DNA from: Xanthomonas campestris pv. badrii
Lineage (GTDB): Bacteria > Pseudomonadota > Gammaproteobacteria > Xanthomonadales > Xanthomonadaceae
DNA: 64,000 bases
NCBI RefSeq assembly: GCF_012848175.1
Contig: NZ_CP051651.1
Span: 1,364,001 to 1,428,000 of the forward strand
Reading direction: 5' to 3'
The notes under the pieces are model-generated. The model made no database searches and was not told the origin of the DNA. It saw only the letters and a list, made by a program, of their open reading frames with translations. How positions within the stretch are numbered: the stretch's first letter is position 1; every line of letters starts with the position of its first letter. Both the position numbers and the translations under genes were made by a program. Positions 53,265 to 62,026 of this stretch are shown piece by piece.

Positions 53265-54388
53265 TCGCCCAGCCGGTCGTCGGCATCGTCGGCATTGCCG
53301 GCGCCTATGGACGATGGCTGGCGCAGTTCCTGCGCACGCGCATGCAGCTGCAGGTGATCGGCTTCGATCCGGCCGAGGCCGGCGGCACGGATGAGGCGAC
53401 GCTGGCCCAGCAGGCCGATGTGCTGATCTTCTCGGCGCCGATCCGCCACACCGCGGCGCTGATTCAACGCTATGTCGCGCTGGCCGGCCCACGCGCGGCT
53501 TCGCAGTTGTGGATGGATGTCACCTCGATCAAGCAGGCGCCGGTGGCGGCGATGCTGGCATCTTCGGCCGAGGTGGTGGGCCTGCATCCGATGACCGCGC
53601 CGCCCAAGTCGCCGACCTTGAAGGGCAGGGTGATGGTGGTCTGCGAGGCGCGCCTGCAGCACTGGTCGGCGTGGGTGCAGACGCTGTGTACGGCCTTGCA
53701 GGCGCAGCGCGTGGACGCGACCCCCGAGCACCACGACCGGGTGATGGCACTGGTGCAGGCGATGGTGCACGCCACCCATCTGGCACAGGCCGGCACCTTG
53801 CGCGACTACGCGCCGCTGCTGGGTGAGCTGCAGACGCTGATGCCCTACCGGTCGGCCTCGTTCGAATTGGATACCGCGGTCATCGCGCGCATCCTCTCGC
53901 TCAATCCGGCGATCTACGAAGACATCCAGTTCGGCAATCCGTATGTCGGCGAAATGCTCGACCGGCTGTTGCTGCAATTGCAGCAGTTGCGCGCATTGGT
54001 GGCGCAAGGCGACGATGCGGCGCGTGCGCAATTTCGCAGCCAATTTCTGCGTGACAACGCGCAGGCCCTGCAGCCTGACGCGCTTGCCGCTGGCAATTAC
54101 ACCTATGAGCGCGTGGGCTACTTGCTGGCCGATCTCACCGAGCCGCTGACCCTCAGTGTGTATCTGCCCGAAGACCAGCCCGGTTCGCTGCGCGCGCTGC
54201 TGCATGTGTTCGAACAGCACGGCGTCAACCTGTCGTCGATCCATTCGTCGCGCACACCGGTAGGCGAGCTGCATTTCCGTATCGGCTTCGACCCTGGCAG
54301 CGATCGTGCGGCCCTGGCGCAGGCGGCAGGCCAGATCGATCGCAGCGGTATCGGGCGAGTGCTGGAGCGTCACGACCGGGGCGGTTAG
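53261..54388 (+). CDS. tyrA: Prephenate dehydrogenase (TyrA) with C-terminal ACT domain
   Basis: 375 residues. An NAD-binding start (VVGIVGIAGAYGRWLAQFLRTRMQLQVIGFDP) is followed by LIFSAPIRHTAALI, WMDVTSIKQAPVAAML and VVGLHPMTAPP, which holds the catalytic His. The dimerisation helices contain the ATPEHHDRVMALVQAMVHATHL segment. The C-terminal part LTLSVYLPEDQPGSLRALLHVFEQHGVNLSSIHSSRT is an ACT domain, a likely tyrosine sensor. It converts prephenate to 4-hydroxyphenylpyruvate. The Rossmann loop reads GIAGAYG rather than the textbook GxGxxG, a variant seen in some TyrA proteins. It is translationally coupled to the upstream kinase gene. Confidence 0.88.
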   Translation: MIAQPVVGIVGIAGAYGRWLAQFLRTRMQLQVIGFDPAEAGGTDEATLAQQADVLIFSAPIRHTAALIQRYVALAGPRAASQLWMDVTSIKQAPVAAMLASSAEVVGLHPMTAPPKSPTLKGRVMVVCEARLQHWSAWVQTLCTALQAQRVDATPEHHDRVMALVQAMVHATHLAQAGTLRDYAPLLGELQTLMPYRSASFELDTAVIARILSLNPAIYEDIQFGNPYVGEMLDRLLLQLQQLRALVAQGDDAARAQFRSQFLRDNAQALQPDALAAGNYTYERVGYLLADLTEPLTLSVYLPEDQPGSLRALLHVFEQHGVNLSSIHSSRTPVGELHFRIGFDPGSDRAALAQAAGQIDRSGIGRVLERHDRGG

Positions 54389-54515
54389 CAGCGTGGGAGC
54401 GCGTGGGCTCTAACGTAGCGTGTTCCGCGTCGTCGTGGCGCGCGTGTCCCTGTGCCATGGCGCGAGTGGATGCACACGCTCTGCGCTCCACAGGTTCCAC
54501 ACCGGCATGGCGATT

Positions 54516-54561
54516 CCATCCACACAGGGTGTGGATGAAAGTCGCACAAGCGTGTGGATAA
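54516..54561. promoter_or_regulatory. DnaA-box-like palindrome plus a consensus DnaA box
   Basis: CATCCACAC (54516-54524), AGG, then its exact complement GTGTGGATG (54528-54536), followed by TGTGGATAA (54553-54561), the reverse complement of the consensus box TTATCCACA. All lie in the gap between two convergent genes, so they are unlikely to be a promoter element. Confidence 0.5.
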
Positions 54562-54624
54562 CGATGCATCGCCCCGCGGCGCAAGGGCGATGCGGTGTGT
54601 GGTCAAAAATTGATCAACGGGATG

Positions 54625-54819
54625 TCAGGGGGTGGAAAGGCGGAGTTCGCCACCCTCGGTCACGAAGCGCTGCCCCTGCCTTTGCAGATGCCGGCCATCC
54701 GGAAGCTCGTAACGTGGTGCAGACGGCCTGGTGGGGCGTGGTTGCTGCTCATCGCGGAATTCGATGATGACGTAAGGCTCGCCATCTGTACCGATTGCGG
54801 GAAATTGCCGGAAAGACAT
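54625..54819 (-). CDS. Small conserved-looking hypothetical protein
   Basis: 64 residues starting MSFRQFPAIGTDGEPYVIIEF and continuing RYELPDGRHLQRQGQRFVTEGGELRLSTP. The strand pattern suggests a small beta-rich protein; no cysteines, no signal. GGAGG lies five bases before ATG 54819, which fixes the start. It is convergent with tyrA. No family recognised. Confidence 0.65.
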   Translation of the reverse strand: MSFRQFPAIGTDGEPYVIIEFRDEQQPRPTRPSAPRYELPDGRHLQRQGQRFVTEGGELRLSTP

Positions 54820-55015
54820 ACGCACCTCCGAAAGATCCTGGGTTGCAGTGCAGATCGCATGGATCGCACGACCGGCCTGGCCGGTAGGGCGAGCATGCGC
54901 ACCCAGATGTTACCCAGGCGTCGTCGTGCAGTGAGGCGCGCCAGGGTGCCGCTTGAGCTCGTCAGGCGGCTAGCGGCGGTGATGTGTCGCTCGGTCGGGA
55001 CCGCGACGCAGACGC

Positions 55016-56416
55016 TCAGCGACTGAGCTGCAACGCATCGCGGTCGGCTGTCGCCGCGGCCAGTTCGGCGCGCGCCGAGGCGATGCGCGCCTGCGCATCG
55101 ATCAGGCGCACGCGTGCATCGTTGGCGGTTTCTTCGCGCTGGTTGACCAGGAAGAAGTCGCCGGACCCCAGTTCGAAGCGGCGCCGTTCGGCAGCAGCCA
55201 GGCGGTCGGCCAGGCTGCGTTCCTCGTCGGCGATCCTGGCCAGGCGTTCGGCGGCATTGAGCGAGATCACGATGGATTCCACTTCCACCGAGATCTGGTC
55301 ACGCAGGAGGCGGCTGCGCTGATCCAGCGCTTCGATCTCGGCACGCGCTTCGGCCACGCGCCCCTTGGCGGCGCGGTTTTCCAGCGGCACGCTGAAGCGG
55401 AAACCGATGATGGCATCGGTGGGCGAGCGGTTGGGGCCGCCCACGCCAGGCGGGCCCAGGTCCTTGCTGACTTCCACGCTGACATCCAGGCGCGGTTTGA
55501 GATCATTCTGGGCCAGCATCAGCCGGGCAGTGGCCTGGTCGATGCGGGTCAGCACGGCGCGGTAATCCGGGCGCTCGACCGGCGCGGTGATCTTGCTGGC
55601 GCCGGCCAATCCTTCCAGCGCGGACGTATCGGCCGGCAGGCGCTGCTCGGAGACGATCATCGGCATGCCCGCCTCATCGCGCAGGTATAGCGACAAGGCA
55701 TTGGCCGCGTTGGCGAAATCCTGCTCCGAGCGCACCACCAGGGCGCGCCGGCGCACCAGGTTCTGGTCGTTCTCGGTCAACAGGATCGTGGGACGCGCGC
55801 CCAGCGTCACCTGCCGCGAGATCGCGTTGCGGCGGCGCTCGGCCAGGTCCAGCAGATCCCTGTAGGCACGCAGTTTCAATCCGGCAGCGACCCAGCTCTG
55901 GTAGGCGTCCACGGCACGCCGTTGCACCCCGATCGCCACCATCTCCGCCTCGTACCGGGCAACGTCGATGTCGGCGCTGGCCACGCTGCGGCGGGTGCGG
56001 CGCTCGTCCACCACGCGATCGCGCAGCAACGCATACAGCGCGCCGACCTTCACTTCGCCGCCGCGGTCGGTGTAGGACTTGTCTTCGTAGACCGGAAACG
56101 CGCCACGCGAGGAGCGGTAGCCGCCGTAGTAGTAGCCGCCGTTTTCCTCGAACGGACGCTTGACGCCGGTTTCGATGGTGCTGCCGTCGTAGTAGCCGGC
56201 TTCGCGCGAGCGTCCTTCGATATCGAACACGGTATCGAAGGCGCCGTCGGCGGAGATGCCCTTGCCCTCGGCCTGGCGGACCTTGGCCAGCGATTCGATG
56301 ATCTGCGGCGCGGAGCGGGCCGACGATTGCAGGACCTCGTCCAGGCTCAGTGGCGTGGCCTGGGCGAGTGCCGCACCGGGGCAGAGTGCGATCAGCAGGG
56401 CAACGAGACGGCGCAT
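55016..56416 (-). CDS. TolC-family outer-membrane protein of a type I secretion-like operon
   Basis: 466 residues from ATG 56416. The signal peptide MRRLVALLIALCPGAALAQ is followed by a TolC-like body: LSLDEVLQSSARSAPQIIESLAKVRQAEGKG, paired long helices and a second repeat (YRAVLTRIDQATARLMLAQNDLKPRLDVSVEVSKD.., FRFSVPLENRAAKGRVAEARAEIEAL). It should form the outer-membrane channel for the two upstream genes. The start overlaps the stop of the HlyD gene by one base (TGATG), so translation is coupled. There is no lipobox. Last gene of the three-gene operon. Confidence 0.88.
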   Translation of the reverse strand: MRRLVALLIALCPGAALAQATPLSLDEVLQSSARSAPQIIESLAKVRQAEGKGISADGAFDTVFDIEGRSREAGYYDGSTIETGVKRPFEENGGYYYGGYRSSRGAFPVYEDKSYTDRGGEVKVGALYALLRDRVVDERRTRRSVASADIDVARYEAEMVAIGVQRRAVDAYQSWVAAGLKLRAYRDLLDLAERRRNAISRQVTLGARPTILLTENDQNLVRRRALVVRSEQDFANAANALSLYLRDEAGMPMIVSEQRLPADTSALEGLAGASKITAPVERPDYRAVLTRIDQATARLMLAQNDLKPRLDVSVEVSKDLGPPGVGGPNRSPTDAIIGFRFSVPLENRAAKGRVAEARAEIEALDQRSRLLRDQISVEVESIVISLNAAERLARIADEERSLADRLAAAERRRFELGSGDFFLVNQREETANDARVRLIDAQARIASARAELAAATADRDALQLSR

Positions 56417-57504
56417 CACTTCTTGCCCGTCGCGTCGTCTTCGGACTTGTCGCCGGCTGCCGGCTTGGCCTTGCCCTCGTCCTGCGTGGTCGCTGCCGGA
56501 CGCCGGCCGAATTCCAGCGGGAAGTTGTTGAGCTGGCGCCACAACTCATAGCCCACCCGCACCGTTTCGCCCTGCACCCAGCCGCGCACCTTGCCGCCCT
56601 GGCGGGCGAATTCCTGCGCCGGCCAGGCCGGCTTGCCCGGCATCGGCTCGACCAGGATGCGGAACAGCCCGTCCGGCGCCGCATTGGGGTCGATCGCCCG
56701 CACGCGGCCGTCGAACATGCCGTGCGCCACCGACGGCCAGCCGCTGAACTGGATGGCGGGCCAGCCTTCGAACTCCAGCCGCACCGGGCGGCCCGGACGG
56801 ATCAGGGGCACGTCGCGCCCGTCGATGTACAGCTCCACCGCACGCTCCACGCGCTCGGGTGCGATCACGGCCAGCACGGTGCCCGGCGACACCATCGCGC
56901 TGCCGCTGGCGGCGTTGAGCTGCTGCACGCGGCCATCGCGCGGGGCGCGCACCAATTGCGCGGACTGGCGGTTCAACTGGATATCGATGCGGGTCAGCTT
57001 GGCGCGCGATTCGGCCAGCTTGGCATCGGCTTCGGCCACCTTGATCTGGGTCAGTTCGAAATCGCGGCGGCCGGCCAGGCCTTCGGCAAGCAGTTGCCGG
57101 CTGCGTTCCACATCGATGCTGGCCACCGCGCGCGATTGCTGGAGAGCGGCGATCTCCGCGGCCACCTGCGCACGCTCGCTGGCAAGCCGGGTGAGCAGGT
57201 CCGGGTCCAGGTCGCTGACCCGGGCGATCGGGTCGCCCTTGGAGACGTGCTGGCCATCGTGCACATACCAGCGCTCGACCCGGCCAGGCACGAAGGCGGT
57301 GACCTGCTGCTGGCGGTCGCCCGGATCCAGCGAGACCACCTGGCCCTTGCCGCTGGCGGTCTGTACCCAGGGCGCAAACGCCAGGATGGCGCCAGCAATG
57401 GCAACGCCGATCAGCAGCATCCAGGCCAATGCCTTGGCGATGCTGGGCGGGCGCATCGCCGCCAGGGTGGGGAAGTGCGCGCTCCGGTCAGAGACGTGCT
57501 GCAT
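56416..57504 (-). CDS. HlyD-family membrane-fusion protein
   Basis: 362 residues. One N-terminal helix (ALAWMLLIGVAIAGAILAFAPW) anchors it in the inner membrane. First lipoyl half VTAFVPGRVERWYVHDGQHVSKGDPIARVSDLDPDLL, then a coiled hairpin (LASERAQVAAEIAALQQ.. VAEADAKLAESRAKLTRIDIQLNRQ), then the second half VRAPRDGRVQQLNAASGSAMVSPGTVLAVIAP. The C terminus is a Lys/Asp/Glu-rich tail. AGGAGG lies six bases before ATG 57504; the start lies inside the end of the ABC gene and the stop overlaps the TolC gene. It links the ABC-like protein to the channel. Confidence 0.9.
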   Translation of the reverse strand: MQHVSDRSAHFPTLAAMRPPSIAKALAWMLLIGVAIAGAILAFAPWVQTASGKGQVVSLDPGDRQQQVTAFVPGRVERWYVHDGQHVSKGDPIARVSDLDPDLLTRLASERAQVAAEIAALQQSRAVASIDVERSRQLLAEGLAGRRDFELTQIKVAEADAKLAESRAKLTRIDIQLNRQSAQLVRAPRDGRVQQLNAASGSAMVSPGTVLAVIAPERVERAVELYIDGRDVPLIRPGRPVRLEFEGWPAIQFSGWPSVAHGMFDGRVRAIDPNAAPDGLFRILVEPMPGKPAWPAQEFARQGGKVRGWVQGETVRVGYELWRQLNNFPLEFGRRPAATTQDEGKAKPAAGDKSEDDATGKK

Positions 57505-59176
57505 CGTTCGCCTCCTGCGTGGACGCGATCAGCTCGGCGCGCGTGGCGTAGCGTTGCTGGCGCTCCGGTTCCAGCCGGAACCAGCCGTCCAGGGTGATGT
57601 CCTCCGGCCGGCCGGTGCACAGCAGCACCGTGGTGCCGGCATCCTTCAGGCGTCGCAGTATCTGGGTGAGGCGTTCTGCCGGCAGCAGGTCGTACAGCTG
57701 CGACAGCATCAGCACGCGCGGACGCACCAGCAGCGCGTTGGCCAGTTTCAACGCCATCACATCGCCGATCCACAGCGGATAGCCGGACGCGGCAAGCCGG
57801 GTGTCCAGGCCTTGCGGCAAGGCCGCGATACGCGCGCGCAAGCCCACCGCATCGATGGCCTGCAGCATGGCCTCGGAGGTCACGTCGGCCGAGGCCATCG
57901 CCAGATATTCGCGGATGGTGACCTCCACGATCGTCGGCCGATCGAGCACGGTGACCTCCGAGCGCAGCAGGTACATGTCGAACGTGGCCATGTCGGCGCC
58001 GCCTACCATCACCAGCCCGCGGTCGGGCACGACGTGGCGCTTCAGCACCATGGCCAGCAGGCGTTCGGCGCCGCCACCTGCCAACGTCACCAATTGCTCG
58101 CCGGCTTCCAGCGCGAAATTGAAGCGCGCGCCCTCGATCACCACGTCGTCCAGGCGCACGGCGCTGTTGCCCGGGGTCTCGCCTGCGGCAGCCACCGGGC
58201 GCTCCTGCGGGATGGCGTACAGCAGCGACAATTCCTCGGCGCTGGCGACCAGGTCGTAGAACACGTCCAGATAGCTGCCCAGTTGCGCGATGCCGTAGAA
58301 CACCGCGCTCAGGATCAGCTCGGCGGCCACCAGCTGGCCGATCGACAGCTCGCCGCGCAGGATCAGGCTGCCGCCCAGCGCCAGCAACGCCGCGCTGGCC
58401 ACCGCATAGGTCAGCAGGAAGGCCACTGTCTGGGTGAAGGTGTAGCGGAAATGGCGCCGGTGCCGCGCTACATAGGTCGCCGTCACCGCTTCGGAGCGGT
58501 CCATCGCAAAGTTGAGGTGGCGGCTGGATTTATAGAACCCGTTGGAGCCACCAACGCTCTCCAGCCAGTGCGCGGCGTTGTGCTTGGCATGGCTCAGTTC
58601 CACCGCCGAACGGATCGAGCCGCGCGACCAGATCATCCAGATCGCGAAGATGGTCAGCAGCAACAGCGCGTTGAAACCGAGGAAGAACGGGTGATAGAAG
58701 CTGGTGACGATCAGGCCCACCGCTGACTGCAGCACGATGGTGAAGGCGCCGACCGCCAGGCTGGGCACCGCCTTTTGCACCACCACCAGATCGAAGTAGC
58801 GGTTGAACATGTCGTTGCGGTTCTGGTCGGCGAAGAACGGGTTCTGCGCATGCACCGCGCGCACGGTGATTTCCGCCACCACCCGCGCGAACAGGCGGCG
58901 CTCGAACAGCGCCATCACCCACACCCGCATTGCGCTCAAGGCCGCCACCAGCAACAACAGGCCCAGCAACAGGCCCGACAGGGTCCACAACGGCGTGGGC
59001 AGCGCGGTGTTGGCGACGCTGTTGATCAGCAATTGCACCGAGATGGGGGTGGCCAGCGACAGCAGGCTGATCGCAACGCCATATACCAGGGCAAGACGCA
59101 CATACGGCATGTCCGGCCCGACGATCTCCGCCAGCCAGGCCACCGCTTCCCGCCATCCGATCCGCTGCGCCGCCAT
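57488..59176 (-). CDS. ABC exporter-like protein with degenerate nucleotide-binding domain
   Basis: About 562 residues. The first 310 form a six-helix ABC exporter membrane domain (LALVYGVAISLLSLATPISVQLLINSV, LSGLLLGLLLLVAALSAMRVWVM, LLLLTIFAIWMIW, VAFLLTYAVASAALLALG..). The second half aligns in outline with an ABC ATPase but has lost the key residues. Walker A is replaced by AGGGAERL (no Lys), the signature LSGGQ by LWIGDV, Walker B by VLMLSQL (Ser-Gln for Asp-Glu), and the switch His by CTGRP. There is no C39 peptidase domain. It is first in an operon with HlyD and TolC genes. It probably cannot hydrolyse ATP alone. ATG 59176 is preferred; a GTG at 59224 would add 16 residues. Confidence 0.88.
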   Translation of the reverse strand: MAAQRIGWREAVAWLAEIVGPDMPYVRLALVYGVAISLLSLATPISVQLLINSVANTALPTPLWTLSGLLLGLLLLVAALSAMRVWVMALFERRLFARVVAEITVRAVHAQNPFFADQNRNDMFNRYFDLVVVQKAVPSLAVGAFTIVLQSAVGLIVTSFYHPFFLGFNALLLLTIFAIWMIWSRGSIRSAVELSHAKHNAAHWLESVGGSNGFYKSSRHLNFAMDRSEAVTATYVARHRRHFRYTFTQTVAFLLTYAVASAALLALGGSLILRGELSIGQLVAAELILSAVFYGIAQLGSYLDVFYDLVASAEELSLLYAIPQERPVAAAGETPGNSAVRLDDVVIEGARFNFALEAGEQLVTLAGGGAERLLAMVLKRHVVPDRGLVMVGGADMATFDMYLLRSEVTVLDRPTIVEVTIREYLAMASADVTSEAMLQAIDAVGLRARIAALPQGLDTRLAASGYPLWIGDVMALKLANALLVRPRVLMLSQLYDLLPAERLTQILRRLKDAGTTVLLCTGRPEDITLDGWFRLEPERQQRYATRAELIASTQEANDAARL

Positions 59177-59264
59177 TGACGATCCATTGATGAGTTCAGT
59201 GAAGCATTGACGAGTTACGGCCACAGGACAAGGCCGATGCGCTTATCCGTTGTATAGGATTTTC

Positions 59265-60164
59265 CTATGCGGCTGCGGCGCGCAGCAACTCGGCGATCAA
59301 ACCGAACGCTGGCGCGCGTCCGGCGCCCTGGCGCCAGAGCAGGCCGATGTCGCGGTAATAGCGGCCGCCCTTGATCGGGCGCACCACCACATCGTCGCCT
59401 TCGCGGATTTCCTGGCGCACGTACAGGTCCGGCAGCAGCGCCAGGCCCATGCCCATGCCGGCCATCTGCCGGATCGCATCCAGACTCGTGCCTTCGTAAT
59501 CGCGCAGCACATGCGCGCCGACATCCATCGCAATCGCGGCCACTTGTTCGGCCAGGCGATATTCGGGCATCAGCGTGAGCAGGTTGGCGCCGCGCAGATC
59601 GGCGGGGGTGATGTGGCGCTTGCTGCGCAGCGGGTGATCGGCGGCCATGGTCACGTGCAACGGCTCGCGGAACAGGCGCTCGCTGTGCAGGCTGCGGCCG
59701 GCCACCGGCAACTGCGCCAGGATCAGATCGTGTACGCCGTTGGCCAGGTCGCTGGCGAGCACGGTCGGCAGGCCTTCGCGCACGTGCACGCGCAGCGCCG
59801 GATGTTCGCGGTGCAGGCGTGCCACCAGGCTGGGCATCAGATAGGCGCCCAGGGTTGGCGAGACGCCAAGCCGGATGGTGCCGATCAGGGTGTCGGCCGA
59901 GGTGGCGCGCACATCTTCCAGGTCGGCCACGTCCAGCAGGATGCTGCGCGCGCGGTCGCGCAGGTCGCGTCCCAGCGGGGTCAGGATCGCCGGCACGCCA
60001 CGTTCGAACAGCGGCGCGCCGATGATGGTTTCCAGCGCGCGGATCTGTTGCGACAGCGACGGCTGCGAGACGCCCATCTGCTCGGCTGCGCGGGTAAAGC
60101 TGCCGGTGTCGGCCAGTGCGACGAAATAGCTGAGCTGGCGGATGGTGGTTCTGGGGCGGGCCAT
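59265..60164 (-). CDS. LysR-family transcriptional regulator
   Basis: 299 residues from ATG 60164. The helix-turn-helix region reads IRQLSYFVALADTGSFTRAAEQMGVSQPSLSQQIRALETIIGAPLFERG. The effector domain (IRLGVSPTLGAYLMPSLVARLHREHPALRVHVREG.. GMGLALLPDLYVRQEI) resembles the OxyR/CysB-like branch but lacks the redox Cys pair, so it is not OxyR. A longer frame to 60260 has no similarity. It lies 88 bp from the 5' end of the secretion-like operon on the same strand and could read into it, and 92 bp downstream of the MsbA-like gene. The target is not evident. Confidence 0.9.
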   Translation of the reverse strand: MARPRTTIRQLSYFVALADTGSFTRAAEQMGVSQPSLSQQIRALETIIGAPLFERGVPAILTPLGRDLRDRARSILLDVADLEDVRATSADTLIGTIRLGVSPTLGAYLMPSLVARLHREHPALRVHVREGLPTVLASDLANGVHDLILAQLPVAGRSLHSERLFREPLHVTMAADHPLRSKRHITPADLRGANLLTLMPEYRLAEQVAAIAMDVGAHVLRDYEGTSLDAIRQMAGMGMGLALLPDLYVRQEIREGDDVVVRPIKGGRYYRDIGLLWRQGAGRAPAFGLIAELLRAAAA

Positions 60165-60256
60165 GGCGAGCTCAGTGCGTTGGGTGGAGCGGGGCACGCC
60201 GCCCGTGCCGGGCCGCTCTACGAAACAGGGCAGCCGGCGTGGGCCTCGTCCAGCAG

Positions 60257-62026
60257 TCATTGATCGATGAACTGCAGCCGCGCCAATTCCGCATACAGGC
60301 CGCCTTCGGCGATCAGCTGTGCGTGGGTGCCCTGCGCGACGATGCGGCCGGCGTCCATGACCACGATGCGGTCGGCCTTGAGCACGGTGGCCAGGCGGTG
60401 CGCGATGACCAGGGTGGTGCGGCCCTGCATGAGCCGGTCCAGCGCTTGCTGTACGGCGCGCTCGCTCTGCGCATCCAGTGCGCTGGTGGCCTCGTCCAGC
60501 AGCAGGATCGGCGCGTCCTTGAGCAAGGCGCGCGCAATCGCCACGCGTTGTTGCTGGCCGCCGGACAGGCGCGTGCCGCGCTCGCCCAGCTCGCTGGCGT
60601 AGCCCTGCGGCAGCGCCCGGATGAAGACATCGGCTTCGGCAGCGGCAGCGGCGGCTTCCACCTCCGCGTCGCTGGCCTGCAGCCGGCCGTAGCGGATGTT
60701 GTCGGCGGCGCTGGCGGCGAACAGGGTGGGTTGCTGCGGCACCAGCGCGATGTGTTCGCGCAGGTGCACCGGGTCGGTGTCGCGCAGGTCCACCTCGTCG
60801 ATGCGCACGCGGCCACTGACCGGGTCATGGAAGCGCAGCAGCATCGACAGCACCGTGCTCTTGCCGGCGCCGGAGGGGCCGACCAGGGCCACGGTCTCGC
60901 CGGGGCGGACATGCAGGTCGAAGCGGTCCAGTGCCGGCGCATCGGGGCGCTGCGGGTAATGGAACACCACCTGGTCGAAATGGATCGCGCCCTGCAGCGG
61001 CTGCGGCAACGGCGTGGGCGTGGCCGGTGCCACGATCGCCGGCTGTTCGTCGAGCAGTTCGCCGACGCGGCCCATGCCGCCGGCTGCGCGCTGCAGTTCG
61101 TTCCAGACCTCGGCCAATGCGCCGACCGAGCCGCCGCCGATCAGGGCATACAGCACGAACTGGCCCAGCGTGCCTGGCGTCATGCGGCCGGCCACCACAT
61201 CGTGCGCGCCCAGCCACAGCACGCTGACGATGGCGCCGAAGATCAGCATGATCGCCACCGCGGTGACGCCTGCCTGAGTACGCACCCGCAGCCGTGCCGT
61301 GTCGATGGCGGACAACAGCGCCTGGCTGAAACGCTGGCTCTCGTACTGCTCGCGCGCATGTGCCTGCACGGTACGCACCGCACCCAGGGTTTCGGCGGCC
61401 AGCGTATTGGCATCGGCCACGCGGTCCTGGCTGGCGCGCGAGATCTTCTGCAGCCGGCGCGCGCCCAGCACGATCGGCAGCACCGCCAGCGGGATGCCGA
61501 TCAGGGTGAAGCCGGCCAGGCGCGGGCTGGTGACCAACAGCATCACCATGCTGCCGATCACCGTCACCGAGCTGCGTAACGCCACCGACATGGTGGTGCC
61601 GATCAAGCCGCGCAGCAGTTCGCTGTCGGCCGACAGCCGCGACACCAGTTCGCCGCTGCGGCTACGGTCGTGAAAGCCGGCGTCCAGCCCGATCAGATGC
61701 GCATACAGGCGGCCACGCAGGTCGGCGACGACCTTTTCGCCCAGCAGCGAAACGAAGTAGAACCGCGCCGCCGTAGCCAGTGCCAGTACCACCGCAACCG
61801 CGAACAGCAGGGCGAACGCCTGGTTGATCTGTGCCCCGCCGGAGAAGCCATGGTCGATCATGCGCTTGACCGCGGCCGGCAGGCTCAGCGTGGCCGCCGA
61901 GGAAATCGCCAGCGCGATCAGCCATGCGGCGAACAACCCGCGCTGGCGCTGCACGAACGGCCACAGGGTGCGCAGGCTGCCAAGCTTCCGCAATGGGTTG
62001 GGCCTGGCAGCGGCTGGCTGATTCAT
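60257..62026 (-). CDS. ABC exporter, MsbA/LmrA-like half-transporter
   Basis: 589 residues from ATG 62026. The membrane domain (LFAAWLIALAISSAATLSLPAAVKRMIDHGF.., FALLFAVAVVLALATAARFYFVSLLGEKVVADLRGRLYAHL) is fused to an intact ATPase: Walker A GPSGAGKST, Q loop LVPQQPTLF, signature LSGGQQQR, Walker B ILLLDEATSALD and switch His in VIAHRL. Homodimers export lipids or amphipathic drugs. ATGA overlap with the upstream yigZ-like gene shows translational coupling. All motifs are present, in sharp contrast to the degenerate exporter 1 kb away. The substrate cannot be read; essential MsbA is usually next to lpxK, which is not seen here. Confidence 0.92.
   Translation of the reverse strand: MNQPAAARPNPLRKLGSLRTLWPFVQRQRGLFAAWLIALAISSAATLSLPAAVKRMIDHGFSGGAQINQAFALLFAVAVVLALATAARFYFVSLLGEKVVADLRGRLYAHLIGLDAGFHDRSRSGELVSRLSADSELLRGLIGTTMSVALRSSVTVIGSMVMLLVTSPRLAGFTLIGIPLAVLPIVLGARRLQKISRASQDRVADANTLAAETLGAVRTVQAHAREQYESQRFSQALLSAIDTARLRVRTQAGVTAVAIMLIFGAIVSVLWLGAHDVVAGRMTPGTLGQFVLYALIGGGSVGALAEVWNELQRAAGGMGRVGELLDEQPAIVAPATPTPLPQPLQGAIHFDQVVFHYPQRPDAPALDRFDLHVRPGETVALVGPSGAGKSTVLSMLLRFHDPVSGRVRIDEVDLRDTDPVHLREHIALVPQQPTLFAASAADNIRYGRLQASDAEVEAAAAAAEADVFIRALPQGYASELGERGTRLSGGQQQRVAIARALLKDAPILLLDEATSALDAQSERAVQQALDRLMQGRTTLVIAHRLATVLKADRIVVMDAGRIVAQGTHAQLIAEGGLYAELARLQFIDQ

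Noticed and set aside
59265..60164. OxyR peroxide sensor
   Set aside because: The effector domain resembles that branch but the redox cysteines are absent.
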